64,000 bases of DNA, taken from contig NZ_JADYUI010000004.1 in NCBI RefSeq assembly GCF_021531695.1, forward strand, positions 1-64,000, written 5' to 3'. The notes under the pieces are model-generated. The model saw only the letters and a program-made list of their open reading frames with translations. It searched no databases and had not been told where the DNA came from. A program made the translations under genes and the position numbers. Of the stretch, positions 42,096 through 51,250 are shown in pieces (the stretch's first letter is position 1; the number at the start of each line of letters is the position of its first letter). This stretch comes from Roseburia hominis. Lineage in GTDB: Bacteria; Bacillota; Clostridia; Lachnospirales; Lachnospiraceae.

Positions 42096-43897
42096 TATAA
42101 TTTCTCATAAAACTTCTGTTCATACGCCTGTTTCAATGTGTCAGCCAGTTTTTCATGATGATATAATACATTTAAATAATATGCATTTCTGAGATATCTT
42201 TTCTCCGTAATCTCCTGTTTTCTCTTTTCATAAATACAGGACATATTAGCAATAATCTTACCTGCCGTATCTCCCCTTTGACAACTTATTGCAAATTTCA
42301 GTCCCTCTAAAGCAACCGCCTCTGCTTCCTTAAGCTGGTCATTTTCCTCCAAATGGGCAGCACAATTCAAATAAAGCAAAATCATCGGCACTACATGATA
42401 TTTAAGGTCGGTACCGTTGCTCTTATATTTTTTCAGCACCTGCTGATAAATCTTGACGGATTCTCTTGTTTTCCCCATCTCATGTAAACGTCTCGCAATC
42501 TGATTTAGAATAAAAAATTCTGTCCGGAATGGCAACCGATAGATTCTTTCTGCCTCTTCTATTGGCGGCATCGTAAGACTGAGCAGACCCCATAACTGGT
42601 CAATTGCTTCCTCTTCTGACAGTTTATTCTGCATGATCTTATTGACAATTTCAGCACAACCGACAAACTGCCTGTTCAGAATACATGACAGATCTAACCC
42701 ATCTTTCATCTCGCAGAACACTTCCTCTGCATGCTTTACATCTCTCTTACCAATTAGCCGGTTATATTCCCTGACCTTCTCATAGATAGCGTAATGCTCA
42801 GATTCGATAAATCCATAATAATGCTCTCTTTCCACTCCTAACCGTTTCCACATCTGATAAAGCTTCTTTTTATTTGGATTCCTGCCGCTTTCTATCCTTG
42901 AAATGGTCTCCCACGCACAGACATCTTCACAGAGTTCCTCCTGTGTCACACCCTCTGCTTCTCTTAAATTTCTTAAAAACTGATTACTAATCACACACTC
43001 TCGTTGTGTATTACTTTTTAAAAACCGGATGATAGAAAATTCTGGAAACTTCATCCCTGCTGTTTCATACAGCATATGCATCGCTGCATGATATCTCCCA
43101 TATTCGTCCAATTCCGCTTTCCGGTTCAATTTTTTCATACATGCGATTTTTAATGAGATTAGCTCGTCCATCCAGTGCAATGCGCCATTTACCCGTAGAC
43201 ATTCCAAACCTTTTTCAACAAAATCATCGGCTCTCTCATATTCTTTTTGTTCATACAAAATCTGCCCGATGAGCCACGAGCACTGCGGATAAACCTTTAC
43301 TTTTGCCTCTTCATCCGTATAAGAATGATTCAGATACTGCATAACCTTTTTTGCTATGGCAAGTGCTTCCTGCCACTGACTGCATTCATATTTCAAATAA
43401 GCAATCAGATATAACAGACGGATTTCCTGATGAAAGAAGTAAATATCATTTTCTCTATATCCCATACACGTTATTTTTAAGGCTTCTTCTAATGCCTGTA
43501 ATGCCTGCTGTCTGTCCTGATTCTTCTGATAATTATTTAACGCCTGTACCTGCTTTATATATTGTTCATGAAGTGGTTTTCGACAATTGGCCTTCTTTTG
43601 GTATAACAAAATCAATCGGTCCACTTCCAGAAAATTTCCCTGTTCCAACCCATCTACAATATCTTCTCGTAATTGGAGCAGTTCATATTCCTCCTGCGTA
43701 ACTGCCAGTTCCAACTTATCGATACATTTTCCCAGTGTTTCAAACAGGGCTTCCAACGCCAGATATTCCACATCCTTCTCCCCAGACTCTAGTTTCGACA
43801 AATCTGACGGATTGATAATACCACGGGCTGTGTTTTGTATCGTCCGGGATGCGTCTTCTCTTAGTTCTTTTAACAAATATCCGACTGTATTTTTCAT
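42092..43897 (-). CDS. Duplicated HTH-TPR transcriptional regulator, RRNPP type
   Basis: 601 residues from the ATG at 43897 (AAGGAGGTA upstream). Two xre-type HTH segments are seen: one at about 1-65 (NPSDLSKLESGEKD) and one at about 320-372 (VTQEELCEDVCAWETISRIESGRNPNKK). Each is followed by helical TPR-like repeats (about 70-300 and 375-590). The protein thus looks like a tandem [HTH-TPR] duplication of a Rgg/PlcR-like receptor. It probably binds the 41845-41900 palindrome and responds to a peptide. A small acidic or cytosolic peptide ligand is inferred, not seen. Confidence 0.8.
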   Translation of the reverse strand: MKNTVGYLLKELREDASRTIQNTARGIINPSDLSKLESGEKDVEYLALEALFETLGKCIDKLELAVTQEEYELLQLREDIVDGLEQGNFLEVDRLILLYQKKANCRKPLHEQYIKQVQALNNYQKNQDRQQALQALEEALKITCMGYRENDIYFFHQEIRLLYLIAYLKYECSQWQEALAIAKKVMQYLNHSYTDEEAKVKVYPQCSWLIGQILYEQKEYERADDFVEKGLECLRVNGALHWMDELISLKIACMKKLNRKAELDEYGRYHAAMHMLYETAGMKFPEFSIIRFLKSNTQRECVISNQFLRNLREAEGVTQEELCEDVCAWETISRIESGRNPNKKKLYQMWKRLGVEREHYYGFIESEHYAIYEKVREYNRLIGKRDVKHAEEVFCEMKDGLDLSCILNRQFVGCAEIVNKIMQNKLSEEEAIDQLWGLLSLTMPPIEEAERIYRLPFRTEFFILNQIARRLHEMGKTRESVKIYQQVLKKYKSNGTDLKYHVVPMILLYLNCAAHLEENDQLKEAEAVALEGLKFAISCQRGDTAGKIIANMSCIYEKRKQEITEKRYLRNAYYLNVLYHHEKLADTLKQAYEQKFYEKLY

Positions 43898-43907
43898 AAG
43901 TACCTCC

Positions 43908-45503
43908 TTATTCCTCACAAATCACCAGTATATCACTTTCCCTAAGGCGTGTAGCACCATTTGGAATAATCACTTCTTCTTTCCTTTTTAACAAAAGCAC
44001 CAGATGATTCTTTCCAAGACGCATGGAGGCAATGGATTTTCCAATCAGATCACTGTCCTTTTCTATCTTCATTTCCGACAGGCAAAGTCCCAGATGTTCC
44101 TCCGGAGATAATGCACTTAACACTACCACATCTCCTGCCAGTAATTTTGTATCTCCGTTGGGAATCAGACGTTGTTCTCCCCGCAGTACCAATACAAGCA
44201 AAACATCCGGCAAAGAGGTAATATCCTTAATTTTCTGGTTTGCCCACGGATGTCCTTTTCGGATAACAATTTTGATGAAATCGATTGGCATTTCATCAGA
44301 ATAATCACTAAAGGTTTTCATTACATTTCCATCTTCATCAATCATATCCAGTTTTTTGGCAACTACCCCAAGAAGGCTTCCCTGTATGCTGATGGAAAAC
44401 AATACAATAAAAATAACCATATGAAAAATATCATTTTTCGTATAAGCAGGACTTACCATGGCCATAATTGCAAATACAACCGATGCCGCGCCACGAAGTC
44501 CGGACCAGGAAACTAAAAGTTTCTGATTCATCGGACAATGAAACGGTGTTAAAATTGCAAATACTGCTAATGGTCTTGCTACAAACGTCAAAAAAAGCGC
44601 AATTGCAAACGCATACGGCATAATCTTCGGCAATTGGGAAGGGAAACTCAAAAGTCCTAATAAGAAGAAAATCAGCATTTGCATCAATCCTGTAATTCCA
44701 TCAAAAAAATGAACCATTGATTTTTTATTATGTAAAGGTTTATTTCCTAATATAATACCTGCTATGTACACACTTAAATATCCATTTCCTCCTATCATAG
44801 AAGCAAATGCATAGGCCAAAAGTGCCATTCCAAAGACGAAAATCGTATCAAATCCGTCGTTCGTGGTCTTTACCTTCTTTAATACAAAATAAGTCAGACC
44901 TGCAGTCACGACTCCAACCAGCATACCAAATATCACCTGTGCAAAAATCATAAGAAGCAGTGCGCCACCACTCGCCTTTCCACTCATGATTGTTAAAATA
45001 ATAACAGTCAACATATAAGAACAAGGATCATTACTTCCGCTTTCTATCTCTAATAACGACGCCGTATTATACTTTAAACTAAGATGTTTGGAACGCAAAA
45101 TGGAAAATACGGATGCCGCATCGGTTGAACTTACCACTGCACCAATTAACATACTCTCCCAAAACGCAAAGTGTAAAATAAAATAACAAAACACCCCGGT
45201 TACCACCGCAGTAAGCACAACCCCAACCGTAGATAAAAGAACTGCTTTTCCGACGACTTGTTTTGCCTGTTTCCAGTTTGTTCCAAATCCTCCGTAAAAC
45301 ATAATAAATATGAGTGATATAGAACACACCTGTTCTGCTACCTCATAATTATCAAACGGAATTTTCAAAATACCATCCGTTCCAAATAGCATACCAAGCA
45401 AAATAAATGCCAAAAGCATCGGTACGCCGAGTTTATCAGACAAACGATTTAATACCAGACATAATAAAATCACTGCTGCTGCAAGCAAAACAAAACCTGT
45501 CAT
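43908..45503 (-). CDS. CPA1-type K+/H+ antiporter (NhaP2/CvrA-like)
   Basis: 531 residues. About 12 membrane helices (1-385) with LLGMLFGTDG and the ion-site segment AVVSSTDAASVFSILRS, then cytosolic TrkA-C type modules (about 400-531, VVIRKGHPWANQKIKDI; DLIGKSIASMRLGKN; LRESDILVICEE). It exchanges protons for monovalent cations at the inner membrane and is gated by the RCK-like tail. The stop is 10 bases upstream of the regulator start, so the two may be co-transcribed. GGAGGGAAG ribosome site. Confidence 0.88.
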   Translation of the reverse strand: MTGFVLLAAAVILLCLVLNRLSDKLGVPMLLAFILLGMLFGTDGILKIPFDNYEVAEQVCSISLIFIMFYGGFGTNWKQAKQVVGKAVLLSTVGVVLTAVVTGVFCYFILHFAFWESMLIGAVVSSTDAASVFSILRSKHLSLKYNTASLLEIESGSNDPCSYMLTVIILTIMSGKASGGALLLMIFAQVIFGMLVGVVTAGLTYFVLKKVKTTNDGFDTIFVFGMALLAYAFASMIGGNGYLSVYIAGIILGNKPLHNKKSMVHFFDGITGLMQMLIFFLLGLLSFPSQLPKIMPYAFAIALFLTFVARPLAVFAILTPFHCPMNQKLLVSWSGLRGAASVVFAIMAMVSPAYTKNDIFHMVIFIVLFSISIQGSLLGVVAKKLDMIDEDGNVMKTFSDYSDEMPIDFIKIVIRKGHPWANQKIKDITSLPDVLLVLVLRGEQRLIPNGDTKLLAGDVVVLSALSPEEHLGLCLSEMKIEKDSDLIGKSIASMRLGKNHLVLLLKRKEEVIIPNGATRLRESDILVICEE

Positions 45504-45546
45504 TTCATCTTCCCTCCTTTATTATATAGCATTGTCGCACAAAGTA

Positions 45547-45630
45547 CCTGTTCTTGTATAGGAAATTCTCTAAAATTTCCTATACAAGAACAGGCCGCAG
45601 GAAGTACGCGATGCCTCCTGCGGCCTTTAT
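45547..45630. terminator. Double hairpin terminator between clpX and antiporter upstream region
   Basis: First hairpin CCTGTTCTTGTATAGGAAAT paired with its complement; a second GGCCGCAGGA/TCCTGCGGCC hairpin followed by TTT on the + strand. On the minus strand the first is followed by a weaker T tract. Confidence 0.6.
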
Positions 45631-45646
45631 CATTCAAGACTTACTC

Positions 45647-47065
45647 TTATGCTTTTTGTTCCAATTCAGGGCATCCGCGCATCATAATAACCGGTCCACC
45701 CTTTTTTTCAATATAATCCTCTGTAATCAACACACTTCCGATATTATCATCTTTTGGAATCTCATACATAATATCTAACATGAATTCTTCAATAATAGCA
45801 CGAAGTGCTCTTGCTCCAACCTTTTTTTCTTTCGCTTTCTTTGCAATCGCATGTAATGCCGCATCCTCAAAATCAAGTTTTACTTCATCCAATGCCAGCA
45901 ATTTCTGATATTGTTTGATAATTGCATTCTTCGGCTCTGCCAAGATACGTACCAACATATCCTCCGTTAATGCATCTAAAGTAAATATAATCGGCAAACG
46001 ACCAATAAATTCCGGTATCATACCAAACTTCTTAATATCTTCAACCGTAACCTGATTAATTAAATTTTCTTCTTTATCATACTTATCCTTTAAATCTGCT
46101 TTAAATCCAATGGAAGCTTCTTTATTTAACCGTTCCTTAATAATTTCTTCCAGCCCCGGAAATGCTCCCCCACAAATAAAAAGAATATTTTTCGTATTTA
46201 CCATCGTCATCGGAACCATGGCATTCTTACTGCTGGCACCTACCGGAACCTCAACTTCGGCACCTTCTAAGAGTTTTAGCATCCCCTGCTGCACAGATTC
46301 CCCACTCACATCTCTTTGGTTGGTATTTTTCTTTTTGGCAATTTTATCAATCTCATCGATAAAAATAATCCCATGTTCTGCTTTTTCCACATCATTGTCT
46401 GCTGCCGCAAGAAGTTTTGAAACCACACTTTCAATATCATCACCAATATAACCTGCTTCCGTTAAAGAGGTCGCATCCGTAATCGCAAGCGGTACATCCA
46501 GAAGTCTTGCCAATGTCTTTACCAGATATGTCTTGCCGCATCCGGTCGGTCCAATCATAAGCATATTGGATTTTTCAATTTCAATATCATCCATTGTATC
46601 TGTCGCAACACGTTTGTAATGGTTATATACAGCTACAGAAATAACCTTTTTCGCATAATCCTGTCCTACCACATAGTCATCTAATTTTGCTTTTATTTTA
46701 TGTGGTGCAGGAATGGATTTGATATCTAAAACCGGCTTTTTCTCTTCTTTTGGTTTTTTCTTTTTCAGTTTCTGATTATTTGGCATAAAGCCCTGCATAT
46801 CACTCAGGTTAATCATACCGATATTTGGCATGCCGCCCATATTCATCATATCATTCATGCCAAATCCCGATGCATTCATTCCATCAAATGTCTTTTGCAT
46901 ACAATCATGACAGATACAGATATTATTAGGTATCTTTACCATCTTTCCTGCTACGCTTTCCGGGCGACGGCAAATATAGCAGATGTCTTCATATTCATCC
47001 TGATGCGATTCCTGTTTGGTATCCGTATTATTTATCAAATCATTATTTTTTTCATTCTCACTCAT
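45647..47065 (-). CDS. clpX: ATP-dependent Clp protease ATP-binding subunit ClpX
   Basis: 472 residues. N-terminal zinc-binding domain with CYICRRPES and CICHDCMQ (about 29-57), a longer-than-usual low-complexity linker rich in M, G and N (about 60-110), then the AAA+ domain: Walker A GPTGCGKTYLVKTLA (about 165), Walker B IIFIDEIDKIA, sensor and R in the RALRAIIEE region (about 430). It unfolds tagged proteins for ClpP, whose gene is not in the window. GGAGAACAAA ribosome site. Confidence 0.93.
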   Translation of the reverse strand: MSENEKNNDLINNTDTKQESHQDEYEDICYICRRPESVAGKMVKIPNNICICHDCMQKTFDGMNASGFGMNDMMNMGGMPNIGMINLSDMQGFMPNNQKLKKKKPKEEKKPVLDIKSIPAPHKIKAKLDDYVVGQDYAKKVISVAVYNHYKRVATDTMDDIEIEKSNMLMIGPTGCGKTYLVKTLARLLDVPLAITDATSLTEAGYIGDDIESVVSKLLAAADNDVEKAEHGIIFIDEIDKIAKKKNTNQRDVSGESVQQGMLKLLEGAEVEVPVGASSKNAMVPMTMVNTKNILFICGGAFPGLEEIIKERLNKEASIGFKADLKDKYDKEENLINQVTVEDIKKFGMIPEFIGRLPIIFTLDALTEDMLVRILAEPKNAIIKQYQKLLALDEVKLDFEDAALHAIAKKAKEKKVGARALRAIIEEFMLDIMYEIPKDDNIGSVLITEDYIEKKGGPVIMMRGCPELEQKA

Positions 47066-47195
47066 TTTGTTCTCCTTTATCTAAAGCACGTAAAATGCAT
47101 ATACCTTATCAAGATGACGACATTATAAGCGATACATCAAAGAATCTCAACCACCATACTTGATATTTTATACTTTTTTAATAGTTGTTCTAGCA

Positions 47196-47855
47196 TCAGC
47201 GTAGCATTGCAAACTCCGGCCAGTACTTAAATTCTGCTTTTCCCAGTAATTGATCCCTTTGCACATAAGAATATTGCATCGACTCGTCTTCCGTTGCAGC
47301 AATTCCTGCTTCTAACGCTTCATTTGCCCAAAATCTGGCATCTAATGAAACATTGCGGTTATCCCCTAACATAAGATAAGAGTCTTCCGGCACATGAAAT
47401 ACATATCCGTCATTTGCCACTGTCCATTCTTCTTTCAGATAATTTTCTTCTAATGGCTCTGTAGAACCATCTATGTATATTTTTCCATTTCGTATTTCAA
47501 CTGTTTCTCCCGGCATCCCAATAATTCTTTTTATAAATCCCTGACTTTCATCTACCGGATATTTAAACATTACTACGTCATAACGTTTTGGTTCTTCAAA
47601 CAAATACGCAAGCCGAAATCCAATCAGGCGGTCTCCGGGTTCTATCAGATTCTCCATCGAAGTAGACGGAACTTCAGAACTTACCACTACATATTTGCGA
47701 AGTACAAAAGTAAACGCAAATACGAAAATAAACATTTTTATCCAGCTGAAAATCTCTGAACGAATTTCCTGTTTCGTCCATTTATGAGATTCCTGCTCGG
47801 AATTCTCCTCATTTTCTTCAATCTGTTTTTCGGTATCAGTATTTTTTTCTCTCAT
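47196..47855 (-). CDS. lepB: Signal peptidase I
   Basis: 219 residues. A hydrophilic acidic N-terminus precedes a single membrane helix (about 35-52). The catalytic serine is in SEVPSTSMENLIEPGD (about 60), the lysine in MFKYPVDESQGFIKRIIGMPGE (about 105), and the C-terminal GDNRNVSLDAR is the box E. It removes signal peptides outside the membrane. The Gram-positive type with a single helix. It would serve the secreted proteins encoded in this window. Confidence 0.9.
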   Translation of the reverse strand: MREKNTDTEKQIEENEENSEQESHKWTKQEIRSEIFSWIKMFIFVFAFTFVLRKYVVVSSEVPSTSMENLIEPGDRLIGFRLAYLFEEPKRYDVVMFKYPVDESQGFIKRIIGMPGETVEIRNGKIYIDGSTEPLEENYLKEEWTVANDGYVFHVPEDSYLMLGDNRNVSLDARFWANEALEAGIAATEDESMQYSYVQRDQLLGKAEFKYWPEFAMLR

Positions 47856-47931
47856 AGAATAACTCCATTCCTACAAAACTTATATCTTTTCTTATTATCA
47901 CACAAAACATTGATTCTGTCTATCTAAGTTG

Positions 47932-47965
47932 AAAAGACAGGCAGCTAATACTGCCTGTCTTGTAC
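47932..47965 (-). terminator. Terminator of the gatCAB operon
   Basis: AAGACAGGCAG pairs with CTGCCTGTCTT around CTAATA, with T tracts. Confidence 0.8.
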
Positions 47966-47988
47966 TATAACAAAAATATGTGACTTAA

Positions 47989-49419
47989 TTATAACAATTC
48001 TTTTAATATTTTATTCACCATGCCAGGGTTTGCTTTTCCCTTCATTGCTTTCATCGTCTGACCCACTAAAAATCCAATGGCTTTTTCCTTACCATTCCGG
48101 TAATCTTCCACAGACTGCGGATTCTCTTTCATTACCTGTTCGATTGTTGCTCGAAGTGCTCCCTCATCATTGACTGTCTTAAGTCCTTTTTCTTCCACAT
48201 ACTGATTCGGATCAATGTCTTTTTTAAAGACTTCTTCAAACACTTCTTTTGCCACACTGCTGTTAATGGTTCCGGCTTCTGTAAGCTCGATCAGAGTTGC
48301 AAGATTTTTCGGAGAAAATGTAATATCTTCCGGCTCCATATCATTTTCTTTCAACAAACGCATCGTTTCTACCATAAGCCAGTTGGAAACTTTCTTCGGT
48401 TTGTTACAAAGTTTCGTCGTTGCCTCAAAAATATCTGCCAGTTTTTTATGCCCGGTAATAATTTTTGCATCATACTCCGGAATATCATACTCTTCTTTAT
48501 AACGAATCATTTTTTCTGTCTGTAATTCCGGCTGTCTGTCTTTAATTTCCTTTAGCCATTCATCTGAAATGACGATAGGAACTAAATCCGGTTCCGGAAA
48601 ATATCGATAATCCTGTGCATCTTCCTTAGAACGCATCGGATAAGACTCACCTTTGGTATCATCCCAACGCCTGGTCTCCTGAATAACCTTTTCTCCTGCT
48701 TCCAACAAATCAATCTGACGTTCTCTTTCACCTTCAATTGCTCTTGCAATCGCTTTAAAAGAGTTCAGATTTTTCATTTCTGTACGGGTTCCAAATTCTT
48801 TTGCCCCCACCTCACGAACTGACAAATTGACATCTGCGCGCATAGAGCCTTCATTTAATTTACAGTCAGATGCTCCTAAATATTGCACAATCATACGAAG
48901 CTTTTCAAGATAGGCGATGACTTCATCAGCAGAACGCATATCCGGTTCCGATACAATCTCAATCAATGGCACCCCGGAACGATTATAATCAACAACAGAA
49001 ACATCCTCCCACTCATCATGCACTAATTTTCCGGCATCTTCTTCCATATGAATCTCATGGATTCCGATGTTTTTCGTTCCAGCTTCTGTCTCAATCTCTA
49101 CTTTTCCATCCCGGCATATCGGAAGATATAACTGGGAAATCTGGTAGTTTTGTGGGTTATCCGGATAAAAATAATTTTTTCTGTCAAATTTGCAATACTG
49201 TGTAATGGTGCAATTGGTCGCAAGACCTACCGCTGCCGCATACTCTACTACCTGTTTATTCAAAACCGGTAAAGAACCCGGCATTCCGGTACAAACCGGA
49301 CAGGTATGTGTATTCGGTGCCCCTCCAAACTCTGTGGAACAGGAGCAGAAAATTTTGGTTTTGGTTGCAAGCTCTACATGCACTTCAAGTCCGATTACGG
49401 TTTCATATTCTTTTGCCAT
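47989..49419 (-). CDS. gatB: Asp-tRNA(Asn)/Glu-tRNA(Gln) amidotransferase subunit B
   Basis: 476 residues, standard length. GLEVHVELATKTKIFCSC (zinc cysteines), CPVCTGMPGSLPVLN, RKNYFYPDNPQNYQISQ and the C-terminal YqeY-like tail (IGFLVGQTMKAMKGKANPGMV) are all visible. It binds the misacylated tRNA and activates the acyl group with ATP. Third gene of the aspS-gatC-gatA-gatB operon, 16 bases after gatA. Confidence 0.95.
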   Translation of the reverse strand: MAKEYETVIGLEVHVELATKTKIFCSCSTEFGGAPNTHTCPVCTGMPGSLPVLNKQVVEYAAAVGLATNCTITQYCKFDRKNYFYPDNPQNYQISQLYLPICRDGKVEIETEAGTKNIGIHEIHMEEDAGKLVHDEWEDVSVVDYNRSGVPLIEIVSEPDMRSADEVIAYLEKLRMIVQYLGASDCKLNEGSMRADVNLSVREVGAKEFGTRTEMKNLNSFKAIARAIEGERERQIDLLEAGEKVIQETRRWDDTKGESYPMRSKEDAQDYRYFPEPDLVPIVISDEWLKEIKDRQPELQTEKMIRYKEEYDIPEYDAKIITGHKKLADIFEATTKLCNKPKKVSNWLMVETMRLLKENDMEPEDITFSPKNLATLIELTEAGTINSSVAKEVFEEVFKKDIDPNQYVEEKGLKTVNDEGALRATIEQVMKENPQSVEDYRNGKEKAIGFLVGQTMKAMKGKANPGMVNKILKELL

Positions 49420-49435
49420 TTTCTTCTCCTTTCTG

Positions 49436-50902
49436 TTATTTCACGTCAGATAACGGGCTGTGTTCATAGTTTCTTGTCTGCTCAAATGCATACGCTGCAC
49501 GGATAATATTTTTCTCTTTAAAGCAATCACCGATAAGCTGTAATCCAACCGGCAGACCATTTTTATCCTTTCCGCAGGGAAGACTGATTCCCGGTAAGCC
49601 GGCAAGATTTACAGAAATCGTATAAATATCACCAAGATACATCTTAATCGGATCACTTAAGGATTCTCCAAGCTTTGGTGCCGTTGTCGGTGCTGCCGGT
49701 CCTAAAATCACATCATACCGGGAAAAAGCATCATCAAACGCTTTCTTAATCAATGCCTTTGTACGCAATGCCTTTAAATAATAAGCATCATAATATCCGC
49801 TGCTTAATACGAAAGAACCTAACATAATACGTCTTTTTACCTCCGCTCCGAAACCTTCGGAACGGGTTTTCTTATACATATTATGCAAATCGTCATACTG
49901 TTCGGTACGATATCCGTATTTCACACCATCAAATCTTGCAAGATTTGAACTTGCTTCCGCACAGGCGATAACATAATATGCAGGAATTGCATACTCAACT
50001 AAACTAAGGTCGAATTCTTCTACAATGGCACCCTTTTCTTCTAATTTTTTTGCTGCCGCAAGAACCGCCTCTTTTACTTCGGAATCCAGACCTTCTCCAA
50101 AATAATCTTTTGGAATACCAATTTTCATTCCCTTTACATCATCCACAAGTGCAGATGTGAAATCGGTATCTTCTCTGTCGATTGAAGTAGAATCCTTCTT
50201 ATCATAGGAAGTAATTGCTTCTAAAATAGTTGCACAATCCGTAACATCTTTTGCAATCGGTCCAATCTGATCTAATGAAGAACCATACGCAATCAATCCA
50301 TAACGGGATACCGTTCCGTAGGTTGGCTTAATTCCGGTCACACCGCAAAAGGAACTCGGCTGACGAATAGAACCACCGGTATCAGAACCTAATGCATAAG
50401 AACATTCCTCTGCTGCTACAGCTGCACAGGAACCTCCGGAGGAACCTCCCGGAACATGTGCCTCATTCCACGGATTTTTCGTCGGTCCATAATAAGATGT
50501 CTCCGTCGTACTTCCCATGGCAAACTCATCCATATTGGTCTTTCCAAGAATAACTGCTCCTGCGTCCTCTAAGTTTTTTACTGCTTCTGCTGTGTAAGTC
50601 GGCTTAAAATTATATAAAATCTTAGAGGAACAGGTAGTAAGCATTCCTTCGGTACACATATTATCCTTAATTGCAACCGGAACTCCGGCAAGAGGGCCAG
50701 TCAATGTTCCGTCATCAATTAACTTCTGTACTTCTTCCGCTCTTTTTAACGCGCCTTCTCTGTCTATCGTAACAAAACTGTTTACGGTTCCTTCCTTCTT
50801 TTCAATCGCATCTAAGGCCTCGGTCACAGCTTCTTTTACCGTCACTTCTTTTGCTTTTATTTTCTTTCCAAGCTCTACGGCTGTTAAACTCATTAAGCTC
50901 AT
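49436..50902 (-). CDS. gatA: Asp-tRNA(Asn)/Glu-tRNA(Gln) amidotransferase subunit A
   Basis: 488 residues. Amidase signature with catalytic Lys in PVAIKDNMCTEG (about 80), PGGSSGGSCAAVAAE (Ser) and GSDTGGSIRQPSSFCGVTGIKP (Ser nucleophile). It releases ammonia from glutamine and channels it to GatB. Located 17 bases after gatC. Ribosome site GGAGGAAAT before the ATG. Confidence 0.95.
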   Translation of the reverse strand: MSLMSLTAVELGKKIKAKEVTVKEAVTEALDAIEKKEGTVNSFVTIDREGALKRAEEVQKLIDDGTLTGPLAGVPVAIKDNMCTEGMLTTCSSKILYNFKPTYTAEAVKNLEDAGAVILGKTNMDEFAMGSTTETSYYGPTKNPWNEAHVPGGSSGGSCAAVAAEECSYALGSDTGGSIRQPSSFCGVTGIKPTYGTVSRYGLIAYGSSLDQIGPIAKDVTDCATILEAITSYDKKDSTSIDREDTDFTSALVDDVKGMKIGIPKDYFGEGLDSEVKEAVLAAAKKLEEKGAIVEEFDLSLVEYAIPAYYVIACAEASSNLARFDGVKYGYRTEQYDDLHNMYKKTRSEGFGAEVKRRIMLGSFVLSSGYYDAYYLKALRTKALIKKAFDDAFSRYDVILGPAAPTTAPKLGESLSDPIKMYLGDIYTISVNLAGLPGISLPCGKDKNGLPVGLQLIGDCFKEKNIIRAAYAFEQTRNYEHSPLSDVK

Positions 50903-50919
50903 TTTATTTCCTCCCGTTC

Positions 50920-51213
50920 TTATCCGATTGTCTTAGGAACTTTAAATCCACCATCTTTTTCTTCCGGTGCATTCCTAAGCGTCTCCTCACTTCCGTCTCC
51001 GTTTGTCACAACATCTTCACGGAATACATTCTGAACCGGGAAAACATGAGACATCGGCTCAATTCCCGCTGTATCTAATTCATTTAATTTATCGATATAG
51101 TCAAGCATTTCGCCCATATCTTTTTTGGCACGTTCTTTCTCTTCTTCATTTAATTCAAGTTTTGCAAGAATACCGACATATTCAATGGTTTCATCGCTTA
51201 TTATATTTGCCAT
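50920..51213 (-). CDS. gatC: Asp-tRNA(Asn)/Glu-tRNA(Gln) amidotransferase subunit C
   Basis: 97 residues. [31 protein letters not shown] and [20 protein letters not shown] are the typical GatC segments that wrap around GatA and GatB. Structural subunit with no catalysis of its own. It follows the AspRS gene by 37 bases and precedes gatA, giving the operon order aspS-gatC-gatA-gatB. GGAGGGAATC ribosome site. Confidence 0.93.
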   Translation of the reverse strand: MANIISDETIEYVGILAKLELNEEEKERAKKDMGEMLDYIDKLNELDTAGIEPMSHVFPVQNVFREDVVTNGDGSEETLRNAPEEKDGGFKVPKTIG

Positions 51214-51250
51214 CTGATTCCCTCCTGCTCCTTATTTTTAGTTTACATAA

